Shown here piece by piece: positions 12,458 to 21,356 of a DNA stretch of 29,569 nt. The position numbers were made by a program, and so were the translations under genes. The notes below the pieces were generated by a model that did not search any database, was not told where the DNA came from, and was given only the letters and a program-made list of their open reading frames with translations. Location of the stretch: assembly GCA_946623765.1 (NCBI GenBank), contig CAMORL010000007.1:1-29569 (forward strand), written 5' to 3'. The DNA is from an uncultured Clostridia bacterium (GTDB lineage: Bacteria > Bacillota_A > Clostridia > Christensenellales > CAG-138). The number at the start of each line of letters is the position of its first letter. Position 1 is the stretch's first letter.

Positions 12458-12459
12458 TT

Positions 12460-12582
12460 TTACGATCCTTTCTGTTGAAAACTGATGCGTACTTCTTTGC
12501 CAGTCTGATCGCCAGCCGCGCCGCCCGACGCCTGACCGCGTTCGTCTCCGACCGCGTGAGCGAGATATACTGTGTTACCCAT
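12460..12582 (-). CDS. Micro-ORF with truncated cell-wall-hydrolase motif, 40 residues
   Basis: ATG at 12582 with GGAGG upstream; it stops 2 bases before the endolysin ATG. The stretch YLAHAVGDERGQ...GDQTGKEVRI is the N-terminal motif of a family of Firmicute phage peptidoglycan hydrolases or tail-lysin domains, which in full proteins continues for over 100 residues. Here it ends after about 8 more residues. It is probably the stub of a deleted lysin domain, or a short leader that has taken on a coupling role for the endolysin. Confidence 0.6.
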   Translation of the reverse strand: MGNTVYLAHAVGDERGQASGGAAGDQTGKEVRISFQQKGS

Positions 12583-12583
12583 T

Positions 12584-12694
12584 TTACTCAACCTCCACAA
12601 ACTGCGCTTTGTACACGCCGTCTTGTTTCTCGAGGTAGTCGATGAAATCGGATAGTTTTATCCCTCCGTTACTTTCTTGAAATTTACTGTGCAT
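12584..12694 (-). CDS. Micro-ORF after the tail fibre, 36 residues
   Basis: ATG at 12694 inside the last codons of the tail fibre gene (11-base overlap), stop one base before the next micro-ORF. The product is acidic and helical and its 3' end carries the Shine-Dalgarno site of the next ORF. Phage tail modules often have such small XkdX-like proteins just after the fibre. The match is positional only. Confidence 0.5.
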   Translation of the reverse strand: MHSKFQESNGGIKLSDFIDYLEKQDGVYKAQFVEVE

Positions 12695-14681
12695 CGTTCT
12701 CATACGATTTTGCAAAAGATAATGTTCTGGTCAAATTAACAACATACCGAACATACCCACTATTTGCACTAAATCCATTTGAACATTGAATTTTAAGCAA
12801 ACCTTTGTCTCCTCCCCACGCTACTATCTGTCCAACATATGTTTGTTGGTTAATAATAACTGATATACTCTGAAATGCTCCAAAGTATCTACAGTATGGT
12901 ATATATAATTCTAAATCTGTTCTTTGTGCTGTATTTACTGACCCAGCAATATACACATTTAGAATATCTCCATCGACAACAATTGATGCCACATCAGCAT
13001 AGCAATTTGCGCCAGTTTGAATATCGTCCTTACTCAATTTGAAATTGTAATTATTTAAGCAAAACAGCCCTGCAACATTGCAAATGTGAAATGTTGTAGG
13101 AAGTGTGTTCAGACTGACATCAGCTCTCATAAATGCCCATTTAGATACTGAATCAGATTCCGCATAAAACAGCCATCCCTCTGCTTTGTTTGACCAATTA
13201 CAAATAAAACTCTTTATATTTGCTTGAATATGATTCATACTCGCTGTGCTTCTGATTGCATATTGATATGTGTCGCTGTGGCAATTGAAAAGAGTCGCGC
13301 TAAACGCATTTGAGTTTTCATAGAAGAAAATGCTACCTTCGTAATCCTCGTCAATAGGCCACCCATGTATATTGTTAAATATGCTTGACGTCCCAACATT
13401 TTTTATAAATATCTTTTGTCCATATCCTGTTATGTTATTAAAGATAATATCTGATGCTTCACATTGAATGCCAAGAGATGTTTGACCAGTAAATGAAACT
13501 AAATAGCAACTATCTATAATGCTTTCATAACTACCAACCAACACAAGAATTGCAGTTCCTGTGTTCTGAATCCTTGAATTAAGAAGCTGTGTTCTAATGC
13601 TTTTAATTTTGACGCCATTTACACAAATCAAATACATATTGCGGAGCACAGTAAATTCGCCGTCCCACATATTTGTACTATGGACATAAAAAGCCCATTC
13701 TGCTGTGCTTGTGACTTTTGCTCCGCTTCCATCAAGAATCATTCTTGCTGTAATATTTATTGTTGCAGTAAGTTTGTAATGCTTGCCGGGAACCAATACA
13801 AGAACACTACCGTTTGAGCAACAAGCATCAACAGCATTTTGGAAAGCCGCTGTGTCATCTGTTACTCCATCACCTTCTGCACCATACATTTCCGGCGTGA
13901 CATAATCTTTAATCGTTTGCAGTTTCAAAGAATCAGTAAACTTTTGCTCCGTCAAACTTGAATCCTGTACCGTCGTTGTCGCTTCGGGATGCGCGGCCAG
14001 CCAGTTGTCCACGGCTTCCTGTGTGGGGACGGCAAAATCTTCGATTGCTTCATCTAAAGCGCTCTGTAAATCGCTCACATCATCCGCAAGCGCAACCGTT
14101 TTCCAATGCGCCGCCGTGAACGATTCGGCGGTTGTTATTGCAACCTTTGATTTGTACAGAACGCCGTTATACCACCGATACGCACCCGCCGGATATACGG
14201 ACTGGTCGGAGTACGTCGGCGCGATTGCCGCCATAAGGTCGGAATAGTCTGCGGGGATTGTCGCAACCGCCGCGTTGATCGCGTTGATGAGATCGACCAC
14301 GTTTTGAGGCGTATCGCCCGCAACCGTTCCGTATGAGGATTGCGCGACCGTGCCGATGCAAGCGTATACACAGGTCTTTTTACTGTTAGATGTGACAAAG
14401 ATATATAAACCGAAACGACCATCTACCGCGTAGCAAGCATCGGAAAGCGTGACAGATACAACGCCGTCGGATGCCGTGCCAGTCAGCGCAACGTCCGTTC
14501 CATCGGGGCGCATGAATACGCCCGCAACAGTTCCAGACAATTCAACGGCTTCGCTCGCGTCATTGATTCCGGAAATCTCGAACGTATGCCCGCCGTCCTC
14601 GGCTTGAAACGCCATGCCGCGCAAGTCCTCGATATTGACCATGCGGTTCTGATTCCATACGCGCTTGATTATGTTATTCAT
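12684..14681 (-). CDS. Receptor-binding tail fibre with BppU-like N-terminus and beta-helix
   Basis: 665 residues with AGGAGG before the ATG. Residues 1-130 resemble the BppU-type N-terminal domain that plugs into the baseplate. At about 160-200, YRWYNGVLYKSKV is like a small carbohydrate-binding module (CBM5/12-like). From about 259 the VTPEMYGAEGDGVTDDTAAFQNAVD motif opens a right-handed pectate-lyase-type beta-helix that continues to the C-terminus, the usual host-surface binding or depolymerising unit. The DNA from about 13960 leftward is far more AT-rich than the rest of the late operon, so the C-terminal two thirds look imported. No catalytic residues for sugar cleavage can be assigned with confidence. 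Confidence 0.88.
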   Translation of the reverse strand: MNNIIKRVWNQNRMVNIEDLRGMAFQAEDGGHTFEISGINDASEAVELSGTVAGVFMRPDGTDVALTGTASDGVVSVTLSDACYAVDGRFGLYIFVTSNSKKTCVYACIGTVAQSSYGTVAGDTPQNVVDLINAINAAVATIPADYSDLMAAIAPTYSDQSVYPAGAYRWYNGVLYKSKVAITTAESFTAAHWKTVALADDVSDLQSALDEAIEDFAVPTQEAVDNWLAAHPEATTTVQDSSLTEQKFTDSLKLQTIKDYVTPEMYGAEGDGVTDDTAAFQNAVDACCSNGSVLVLVPGKHYKLTATINITARMILDGSGAKVTSTAEWAFYVHSTNMWDGEFTVLRNMYLICVNGVKIKSIRTQLLNSRIQNTGTAILVLVGSYESIIDSCYLVSFTGQTSLGIQCEASDIIFNNITGYGQKIFIKNVGTSSIFNNIHGWPIDEDYEGSIFFYENSNAFSATLFNCHSDTYQYAIRSTASMNHIQANIKSFICNWSNKAEGWLFYAESDSVSKWAFMRADVSLNTLPTTFHICNVAGLFCLNNYNFKLSKDDIQTGANCYADVASIVVDGDILNVYIAGSVNTAQRTDLELYIPYCRYFGAFQSISVIINQQTYVGQIVAWGGDKGLLKIQCSNGFSANSGYVRYVVNLTRTLSFAKSYENDAQ

Positions 14682-14916
14682 TCACGCCTCCTATTTCTGC
14701 GACCTCAACGCCGCGTTTGCATAGTTCTTTTTTCAGCTTTTCAATGATTTCATCCCTGTTTTTTAGATCGCTTTCTACGCCGGACCGCAGATTTATAAGT
14801 TTCTGCGTAATCCCTGTGAGGATCGCGCACGCCTGTAATTGCTGACCGTTCATAGACGATTTCAGCATATTATTCAAATCGTCTAATAAAGAGTTAATCA
14901 ATTCAATGTTCGTCAT
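14674..14916 (-). CDS. Small helical tail-region protein, 80 residues
   Basis: All-helical, polar protein without Cys pairs in its first part, with a coiled-coil-like segment (about 48-68). Starts 4 bases inside the tail-associated protein's stop and overlaps the fibre start by 8 bases. Probably a baseplate or fibre assembly helper by position. No family recognised. Confidence 0.68.
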   Translation of the reverse strand: MTNIELINSLLDDLNNMLKSSMNGQQLQACAILTGITQKLINLRSGVESDLKNRDEIIEKLKKELCKRGVEVAEIGGVNE

Positions 14917-16439
14917 ACATGCCCCAAGTAATGTAACGCATATTTCGTTACGGTTTGATTCGTGAAATCTACATCTCCGACCGCATCAAACTGCATCCAT
15001 GATACATTTGTATCATTAAACCGTAAACCAGCCGTAAAAATTGTTCCTTGACACGTTATAGATGTCATACTGGTTATATTGCCTGTTGCAATTAAATTGC
15101 GGACTTTGATTTGTAATGCTTCAAGTGCCGTAACAAGACCGTCAATGTCAATTGTGTCCGCTTGCAGTTTGATGTTCGTCCCGCCGTCCTGATTTATTGC
15201 AAGGATAATTTGTGCAGCCTTGACGTAGTACCCGCCGTTCCGAGTGCCGACGACCATGCCGATCATGTTGTTCGTTTTGGCGAACTCCGCGAACGTATTG
15301 CTTTGCTCTGCTTCGTTCGGTGTCTGCCCGACCCCGCCGCCGCCACCGCCGCCGTGTGCTTTGTCTGCCGTGTCGCGGTTGATATATACGATGTTCGGAA
15401 TATAATCGCCGATGTCCACGCGGGTATTCGACGGATCGAGCAAGTCCACGTCGAGCATGATAATCTCTTTTTGGAATACCTCGCCCGTTTCCTCGATCTC
15501 CACAATGGCGAGATCGTGAAGCTGAATCGGCGTGTCCTTGAACCCTAGACGGTACAGGTCAACGCACGTTCCCGATATAGCGATTTTCGGTTTATTGCAT
15601 CTTTGCAGGGCTTCCCACGTCTTATTGAGCAGAATAGCCGGATCGGTGATCGCGGCGTTCTGATAATACCCGAACCGCGCACGACCGTTCCGACCATATA
15701 ATGCAGTTGCGGCGGGGTCTTCAAGATACGTCTGATTCGCGGGCTTCGCGGGGTGTTCCGATGTCGCAGACCACACTTCATCCTTGAACGTGACCTCCGC
15801 ATCGTTCACCGTGCCGCCGTAGCCGTATAGGGCGGTATAAACGTTCGCGTCGTTATATGTTACGGAAGGGTCAAGGAAATTCTTGCGAACGGACAGCCGC
15901 AAGCCGTTGAACGTACCGCCTGCGGGAGTGATGTCAAGGTATCGTGCCTGAATCTGCCCCTGCGCGCTCATAACGATACGCGGCGTAATGTAGACGTTCC
16001 AATTCGCTTTGATTGCGTTTACCGCTTGCCACACGTCGCCACGCGCAATATCCGCGTCGGAAGTGCCGCTTGCGGTATTCGTACCAACCGACCACAAAGT
16101 CCCCGTCAAAACGGTCGTGAGGGCTTGTGCGGCTGTCTTATTCGTGATTTCTGCGTGGTCGATATGATCGTCCGACAATTCCGCGACCGCGATATGCTCG
16201 GCTGTTATTTTCTGTCCGTGATCCGGCTCGGTGTCGGCGCATTGCCGGATTTCAAACATCTGGAATTTATCCGTGACAGAATCGCGGAACGCAACGCGCA
16301 TACCGCGCTCGATCACCTTGTTTTCGTCATAGGGGAAAACCGCATCAAACGCGAGTTCTTGAACGACCCAATGCGCGGATTCTGCATCCATGCGGGTGAA
16401 TTGCGTTTGACCCGCCGCGTTTACAAAGAAAAATTCCAT
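14913..16439 (-). CDS. Tail-associated protein (Tal, gp18/gp44-like, prophage endopeptidase-tail family)
   Basis: 508 residues from the ATG at 16439, which overlaps the Dit stop by one base. The first part (to about 350) has the layout of the Tal/tail-tip hub fold shared by siphophages: MEFFFVNAAGQTQFTR... then the EHIAVAELSDDHIDH segment and the RLSVRKNFLDPSVTYNDANVYTALYG region. A seven-glycine linker (363-369) separates it from a C-terminal unit of about 135 residues that is a spike or adaptor for the fibre. It forms the tail tip that carries the fibre. A cleaving activity cannot be read from sequence. Confidence 0.85.
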   Translation of the reverse strand: MEFFFVNAAGQTQFTRMDAESAHWVVQELAFDAVFPYDENKVIERGMRVAFRDSVTDKFQMFEIRQCADTEPDHGQKITAEHIAVAELSDDHIDHAEITNKTAAQALTTVLTGTLWSVGTNTASGTSDADIARGDVWQAVNAIKANWNVYITPRIVMSAQGQIQARYLDITPAGGTFNGLRLSVRKNFLDPSVTYNDANVYTALYGYGGTVNDAEVTFKDEVWSATSEHPAKPANQTYLEDPAATALYGRNGRARFGYYQNAAITDPAILLNKTWEALQRCNKPKIAISGTCVDLYRLGFKDTPIQLHDLAIVEIEETGEVFQKEIIMLDVDLLDPSNTRVDIGDYIPNIVYINRDTADKAHGGGGGGGVGQTPNEAEQSNTFAEFAKTNNMIGMVVGTRNGGYYVKAAQIILAINQDGGTNIKLQADTIDIDGLVTALEALQIKVRNLIATGNITSMTSITCQGTIFTAGLRFNDTNVSWMQFDAVGDVDFTNQTVTKYALHYLGHV

Positions 16440-17146
16440 CAGCTCCACCTTTCTCTGTACTTCACAACGCCGTCGCCCGTGACCGTCTGCGCTCCCGTAG
16501 TGGGTTCGATCCATCGGGAGACAATGTTGTAATATTGCATGATGTCTGTCGTTCCGACACGCGCCGTCTGACGGTTCACGTCGATCACCATATCTCCCGA
16601 CGGAACGGTTGTGAATCGAATTGTTTTTCCGTTCAAAGCATATTGCACATCGGACGCATCCGAAACACGGGATTTCACAATACGCATCAAAGGAACAGCG
16701 TCGCCCTGCACAAAGAATTGAGTACCGCAAGCGACGGATTTTTCAATCTTCGATGTCCAAAACGGATTCTCGTAACAGGTGAACACAAGCCGGAGTTTCG
16801 ATTCCCACCATTGCCGGACGGACGGATCGGGCTTTGCGGTACATTTCCCGACGAGATAAAAGTCAGGGCTTTGCTGTAGGTCAATTCGGTATTCCTTGTC
16901 GGATTTCGCCCATGCGTTTATTGCCATCAACGCCGCGTGGCGGGAAATCCTGTCATCGTTCAGAAGCGCGAACGTCACGGACACGGTACGCGTGCCGTAC
17001 TTTGCGCGGACGAATGTTGCGCCCGCCGAAATCGGTCTATCTTTCACCGTGTCTTTGATCTGCACCGAAGAAACGCGGATGTCCTCGATCTTTACGTCCG
17101 CAACGCTCTGAATGTCTACGCCGTCAAAAAGAATCATTGTTGCCAT
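16439..17146 (-). CDS. Distal tail protein (Dit)
   Basis: 235 residues, the family's usual length. It has the Sipho_tail/Dit pattern: an N-terminal half with DVKIEDIRVSS, the RTVSVTFALLNDD and the KCTAKPDPSVRQWWESKLRLVFTCYENPFW segment, then a C-terminal galectin-like part. It makes the ring joining tail tube and tip. The start is uncertain: the ATG at 17146 is 3 bases after AAGGAG, while one at 17137 is 12 bases away and would overlap the tape-measure stop by 4. I kept the first. Confidence 0.9.
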   Translation of the reverse strand: MATMILFDGVDIQSVADVKIEDIRVSSVQIKDTVKDRPISAGATFVRAKYGTRTVSVTFALLNDDRISRHAALMAINAWAKSDKEYRIDLQQSPDFYLVGKCTAKPDPSVRQWWESKLRLVFTCYENPFWTSKIEKSVACGTQFFVQGDAVPLMRIVKSRVSDASDVQYALNGKTIRFTTVPSGDMVIDVNRQTARVGTTDIMQYYNIVSRWIEPTTGAQTVTGDGVVKYRERWS

Positions 17147-19941
17147 CCACTCCTTTGCAGTTGCCGATATGCGTTGCCCTGCTGATCCGAAATCACGCGC
17201 CCAACGGTCTTTCCGTCAAGGTACACGTTGCCGCCCGCTTGCACGTTTTCCCGCATTGTCGCGCCGAGTGCATCGTAGTCCATGCTCTGAGGAGCAGAGC
17301 CGTTTTTGAATCTCTGCCAAATGCGGTTTTCCTCGGCTGTCAGAACGCTTTCGCCCTCGTGAAGTGCCGCGAGATACCCGTCGAACGGGACGTAATCAAG
17401 CCCCGTTTCGTGCGGCGTGATCGTCGTGTCGTTTCCGAGCAATGCACCGCCGATTCTTGACGAAACGGAATTGATGTCAAAACTGATTCCGAAGCCGGAA
17501 AGACGGGACAGCTCTGCAAGTATCGCGTCGATCTCGTCAGACAGCGCGGGCATTTTGCTTTTCAGCCCGTCGATCATGCCTTGCACGGTTTCTGCGGTCG
17601 CTTCGGACGCTTCCGCGCCCATTTTCATATCATCGATTGCCGCCTTTGCGGTTTCGACCATGCCTTGATAGGTTTCGTCAACCGTCAATTTCTGCTCGGT
17701 CAGCGCGTTCGTGAACTCGTTTTTCTTTGCTTGTACCTGCTGAAAAAGCGCGTCTACTTCTGCCGCCTGTGCGGGGCTTGCGACCAAAGATGCAAGGTAT
17801 TCCGCAGATTGCACCGAACCGTCCGAAAGTGACGCAAGCAGGTCGTTTGACAAGCCCATTTGTTGAGCTTTTTCGAGGTTTTTTATGTACTCGTCCATGA
17901 ACGCAAGTTGACTTTGAAGCGCGTCTTGCATTCCTTTCGGACTGTATGCGTCAAGGGAATTATTGAGTTCGTCGATCTGCGTTTGCAGTTCTTCATACCG
18001 TTTCGCGCCGTCCCGCGTCGAACGGTTCAATTCGTTCTGCTGTTCAATCAGTTTTGACCGTTTTTCTTCGAGTGCGGTTGTCGGACGTTCGAGAACCGCG
18101 AAGCCCTTTACAATACCGTCAACGGTCTGCGCGGTCGCATCGTGAACGCCCTGCGCGTAATCCGCAAGGGCTTTCAGCGCGGTTTTTGCCGCTTCGGTCG
18201 AGGTTGTCCATGCTTCTTTGGATTTCTTGCCGTAATCAACCCATGCGTCGCCGGATTCCTGAATAACGTTTGTTCCGTCGCCGTACTTTTCAATGAGATA
18301 ATCGTGAGCGTCGGCAAGCTCTTGTTCCGCGCCTGCAAGGTCGTTTGTTTGCTCATTATAGGTCAACCTTGCAGATGTCGCGGAATCAATGAGACCGATA
18401 TATTTCTTGATCGCGTCGTTATCGCCTGCAAACATTTCAGAAAGATCCGCAGGTATCATACCGAGAACACCGAGGAAGAAATCATACCCCGTAGCGTTCG
18501 CGTACAGATTTTCGAGAGTTGATACGGCATCTTCTCCGTACTTTGTTACAAGTTCTTCCCTGTACCGCTGACCCGCTTTTTTTGCGATCTCATAGTCGAG
18601 TTCGTAACCGTGCATAGCGGCTTTTCGTTCTTCAAGAGCGCGGGCTTTCGAATAGTACGCAGTCCACGCGAGCTTTTGTTCTTCGCCGCGTTTCCATTCG
18701 TCCACGTTTGCCTGAATCGCAGACGTGCTTCCCATAATCGCGCCTGTTTCTTCGTCAATGACCGCAGATAATGACGGAATCGCGCTTGTCACCTGACCGA
18801 TAGCGTCCTTCCAAACATTGTATTTCTGCATGACGAAATCAACGTCCGCGCCGATCCCTTGCAAATATGCGCGAACGTCGCCGCCGCTTTTTTCGACCTT
18901 TCCAATATCGCCGAACAGTTTTTCAAACGAAATCTGCGAACCATTCGACAAAGATGCGGTCTTTTTCTGCAATTCGTCGATGATTTCTATAAGATCGCTC
19001 GCTTTGTTGTATGTCGCTTCAACGGCGGCGTATTTTCCGGCATATTCTTTGTCAATATCGGCAAACAGACCGAGCGCGGTTTTGTCATCGGCTTGTGTGA
19101 GCATATCGAGCAAAGACGCGATTTCGACCGTTAAAGGTTCAATAACTTGCATCAAAAGCGCGCCGCCCTTAGTTTTGATGGTTTCGAGCGACGCATCAAC
19201 CCTGCGCGTCGCGTTTGCGAACCCGTCAGACGTGCGGGCAAAGTCGCCTTGCGCGTCGGCGGTCGCTTTCATCAGATATTGATACCGCAAAAGCGTCTGC
19301 TCGCCTTGCGACATTGCGGAATACGTTTTCGTGATTCCCTGCTCCAGCGCAAACGCTTCGAGGTTCGCAACTGACATATTGATACCAAGCTGTTTCAGCG
19401 GCATTGTCTCGCCGGAAATGCCTGCGCGGATTTTCTCGAAAGCAGTATCAAAGTCGAGGTTATAAAACGATGCCATATCAGCCGCAAGCCCAGCAAGGTC
19501 TTTCGACATGGAAAGCATCTGATCATGTGCAACGCCTTGCGATTTCAGCATAGCCCCGATTGTGGAGGCGTACCGCTTCGCCTGCGTCTCGGTCAGACCG
19601 TACTGTTTGCCCGCAGATTCCGACCACGTTTGAATCTGCCGCGCAGAATCGCCGAAAGTCACGTCCACGACGTTCTGAACTTCTTGCAGATCGCTCGCCG
19701 CCTGAATCGCCGCTTTGCCCCAGTCAAGGATCAGCTTTGCAATGCCAGCCGCAGAAATCGCGCCGACAATTCCTTTGAGCATTCCCTTGAAAAAGCCCTC
19801 GCCTTTGTCGGTCGAATCTTTTACAGCGTTATCCCACTTTTTCGATTCTTTTTCGATGTCGTTTGTAACGTCTTTAATTGTGGCTTTTACACCGCGAGCG
19901 TCGCCCTCGATTTGAAAAGTTACTTTTCCGTCACTTGCCAT
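17134..19941 (-). CDS. Tail tape measure protein
   Basis: 935 residues, the longest gene here; the start at 19941 is 7 bases after AAAGGAG, two other Met codons lie closer or further upstream. It is helical and low in Cys, with the PhageMin_Tail region near the N-terminus (GKQYGLTETQAKRYASTIGAMLKSQG then the AGISGETMPLKQLGINMS segment), a hydrophobic stretch near 56-70 and long coiled coils towards the C-terminus. The length suggests a tail of about 140 nm if 0.15 nm per residue holds. It sets tail length and passes into the cell during DNA entry. Confidence 0.95.
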   Translation of the reverse strand: MASDGKVTFQIEGDARGVKATIKDVTNDIEKESKKWDNAVKDSTDKGEGFFKGMLKGIVGAISAAGIAKLILDWGKAAIQAASDLQEVQNVVDVTFGDSARQIQTWSESAGKQYGLTETQAKRYASTIGAMLKSQGVAHDQMLSMSKDLAGLAADMASFYNLDFDTAFEKIRAGISGETMPLKQLGINMSVANLEAFALEQGITKTYSAMSQGEQTLLRYQYLMKATADAQGDFARTSDGFANATRRVDASLETIKTKGGALLMQVIEPLTVEIASLLDMLTQADDKTALGLFADIDKEYAGKYAAVEATYNKASDLIEIIDELQKKTASLSNGSQISFEKLFGDIGKVEKSGGDVRAYLQGIGADVDFVMQKYNVWKDAIGQVTSAIPSLSAVIDEETGAIMGSTSAIQANVDEWKRGEEQKLAWTAYYSKARALEERKAAMHGYELDYEIAKKAGQRYREELVTKYGEDAVSTLENLYANATGYDFFLGVLGMIPADLSEMFAGDNDAIKKYIGLIDSATSARLTYNEQTNDLAGAEQELADAHDYLIEKYGDGTNVIQESGDAWVDYGKKSKEAWTTSTEAAKTALKALADYAQGVHDATAQTVDGIVKGFAVLERPTTALEEKRSKLIEQQNELNRSTRDGAKRYEELQTQIDELNNSLDAYSPKGMQDALQSQLAFMDEYIKNLEKAQQMGLSNDLLASLSDGSVQSAEYLASLVASPAQAAEVDALFQQVQAKKNEFTNALTEQKLTVDETYQGMVETAKAAIDDMKMGAEASEATAETVQGMIDGLKSKMPALSDEIDAILAELSRLSGFGISFDINSVSSRIGGALLGNDTTITPHETGLDYVPFDGYLAALHEGESVLTAEENRIWQRFKNGSAPQSMDYDALGATMRENVQAGGNVYLDGKTVGRVISDQQGNAYRQLQRSGWQQ

Positions 19942-20515
19942 TGTCATTCTCCTTTGCGAGCGAGAGTAAGAACGACGCAACCTGCGCCACGCCGCGCTCG
20001 TATGCTGTTTTCCGTTCTTCCTCGGTCATTTCAAGAGCAACGTCGGATTTTGCTTTCATAAGCCACGCCCTCTCGTCCGCGTTCCATTTCGTCGGTTTCG
20101 GCATGGGACGAACGCGAATGCCGATCACTTCCGAATATCTTGACCCTTCGGGGATCGCATTCAAAAGCTCCGAAAACTCGATCCAATGCAGGCGGTCACG
20201 GTATAGGTCGATTCCGTATGCCTGCCGGAACGCCGCACGGATCAGCGGCGCGTCTTGTGCGAAGTCCGTGACCTTCTGAGCGTCTGTTTTCGGCGGGTTT
20301 TGAAACAGGATAGACCGTACTGCCTCTAATACTTTTCCGGCGTTTTTCGGGCGTTTCGTGAGGCATTTGACCGCCAAATATTCCCGTGCTTCCGGCATGA
20401 GATCGTCGCGTCCCATGATCTCCATCATGCGTAGGACGTTTCGGAAATCAAAGTCCAAACGGTAAAACCGACCGTCAACCGTCACGCCGCGCGGAAGCGC
20501 GTCTTGCAGTTTCAT
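19931..20515 (-). CDS. Gp15-type tail assembly protein
   Basis: 194 residues. It matches the bacteriophage Gp15 family (N-terminal MKLQDALPRGVTVDGRFYRLDFDFRNVLRMME), which occupies the position of the tail chaperone's second part between gpG-like protein and tape measure. Start overlaps the gpG-like stop by 4 bases (ATGA). It probably helps wrap the tape measure before tube assembly. It is expressed as its own gene, not as a frameshift product. Confidence 0.85.
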   Translation of the reverse strand: MKLQDALPRGVTVDGRFYRLDFDFRNVLRMMEIMGRDDLMPEAREYLAVKCLTKRPKNAGKVLEAVRSILFQNPPKTDAQKVTDFAQDAPLIRAAFRQAYGIDLYRDRLHWIEFSELLNAIPEGSRYSEVIGIRVRPMPKPTKWNADERAWLMKAKSDVALEMTEEERKTAYERGVAQVASFLLSLAKENDNGK

Positions 20516-20865
20516 TTCTTCTGCGCCTTTGCGATCTTCTGCGCCTTTGCGATCTTTTTACTCAAACGATCTTTGAAATACATTCCACAGGCGGCGATCA
20601 CCGCGACGGGCGATCCGTAAAACTGCATGAGCTGTTCGCCCTGTTCTTTGCCGAAGATGGTTTCCGCAAACAGCCGCGCCGTCTGTGCCTGTTCATCGTC
20701 CGGCGTTTCGTCCGTCATGCCGGAAAGCCGTTCCTGTACGCGCTTCATTCCGAGTACAAGGTCAGTCGCTCCGGAACGCACCGAAAGCGTCAGCGTTTTG
20801 TCGATGTTGCGAAACGTGACCCGATCCGATACGGGGAACGGGTTGATTTCCTTCCTGAAAAACAT
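20512..20865 (-). CDS. gpG-like tail assembly chaperone
   Basis: 117 residues with AGGAGG before the ATG. It is a small helical protein upstream of a Gp15 gene and the tape measure, the standard place of the tail chaperone. The C-terminus contains KIAKAQ twice in tandem, from a perfect 18-bp duplication (20521-20556), and ends in lysines. I looked for a classic frameshift heptamer at the end and found none, so no G/GT fusion is predicted. Confidence 0.78.
   Translation of the reverse strand: MFFRKEINPFPVSDRVTFRNIDKTLTLSVRSGATDLVLGMKRVQERLSGMTDETPDDEQAQTARLFAETIFGKEQGEQLMQFYGSPVAVIAACGMYFKDRLSKKIAKAQKIAKAQKK
20521..20556. repeat. Perfect 18-bp tandem duplication
   Basis: CTGCGCCTTTGCGATCTT occurs twice head to tail (20521-20538, 20539-20556), encoding the repeated KIAKAQ at the C-terminus of the gpG-like protein. 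In frame, so the protein is only lengthened by six residues. Exact identity suggests a recent slippage event. Confidence 0.95.
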
Positions 20866-20881
20866 ACTGGTCTCCTCCTTG

Positions 20882-20910
20882 AAAAATGGGGGAGAGCCGA
20901 AGCCCTCCCC
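20882..20910 (-). terminator. Attenuator-type terminator after the tail tube gene
   Basis: Minus strand 9-bp stem (20902-20910 with 20889-20897, one G-T wobble) closed by a TTCG loop, then CA and TTTTT (20882-20886). It lies directly after the abundant tail tube gene and before the low-copy chaperone, a place where siphophages often reduce downstream transcription. Confidence 0.85.
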
Positions 20911-20916
20911 GTGTCG

Positions 20917-21342
20917 TTAGGTTGCGTCGGTGACGGTCGGCTTGCCGTTGAAGCGGATCGTGCATCCGAACGAATTGACATCCAGCGTCTGACCGCCGAA
21001 GCTCACAACGTCGCCGATGGAGCAGTCGCAGATGATCTGCTTCCCGCCGGAAATGATCTTCACGGACGAATTGCGATCCTCGCCAAGCGCGAACTGCTTG
21101 CCGACGATGTAATCCTGTGCGGTGTCGCCGACCTTGCGCCGTCCCGTGATCTGCAATTCGGGCGCGCCGCCCGTTACCTCGTTGTGCGCGAATCCCTCTC
21201 CGCAAAGGAAGAAATATTGCTGATTCTGCTCGTTCGAGTTGAAGGTCATACCTTCGATGCCCGCGCAGAGCTTCGCATACGTCCACGTTCCGTTGGATTC
21301 AGCCGTGCCGATGTATAGTTCGTTTACCCATACTGCCTCCAT
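20917..21342 (-). CDS. Major tail (tube) protein
   Basis: 141 residues with AAAGGAG before the ATG. It is beta-rich with no Cys-ribbon, and includes the Asn/Gln-rich segment NSNEQNQQYFFLCGEGFAHNE and GKQFALGEDRNSSVKIISGGKQIIC. Its place between the connector genes and the chaperone, followed by an attenuating terminator, is that of the tube protein. Identification is by position and strand pattern, not by a specific motif. Confidence 0.78.
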   Translation of the reverse strand: MEAVWVNELYIGTAESNGTWTYAKLCAGIEGMTFNSNEQNQQYFFLCGEGFAHNEVTGGAPELQITGRRKVGDTAQDYIVGKQFALGEDRNSSVKIISGGKQIICDCSIGDVVSFGGQTLDVNSFGCTIRFNGKPTVTDAT

Positions 21343-21356
21343 ATGGATTTCTCCTT

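Noticed and set aside
15340..15355. GGC-type microsatellite in the tail-associated gene as phase variation tract
   Set aside because: The unit is a trinucleotide encoding a Gly linker; length change would stay in frame.
20512..20530. Programmed frameshift between gpG-like and Gp15 genes
   Set aside because: No heptamer of the XXXYYYZ type is found in frame, and the second gene has its own ATG overlapping the stop.
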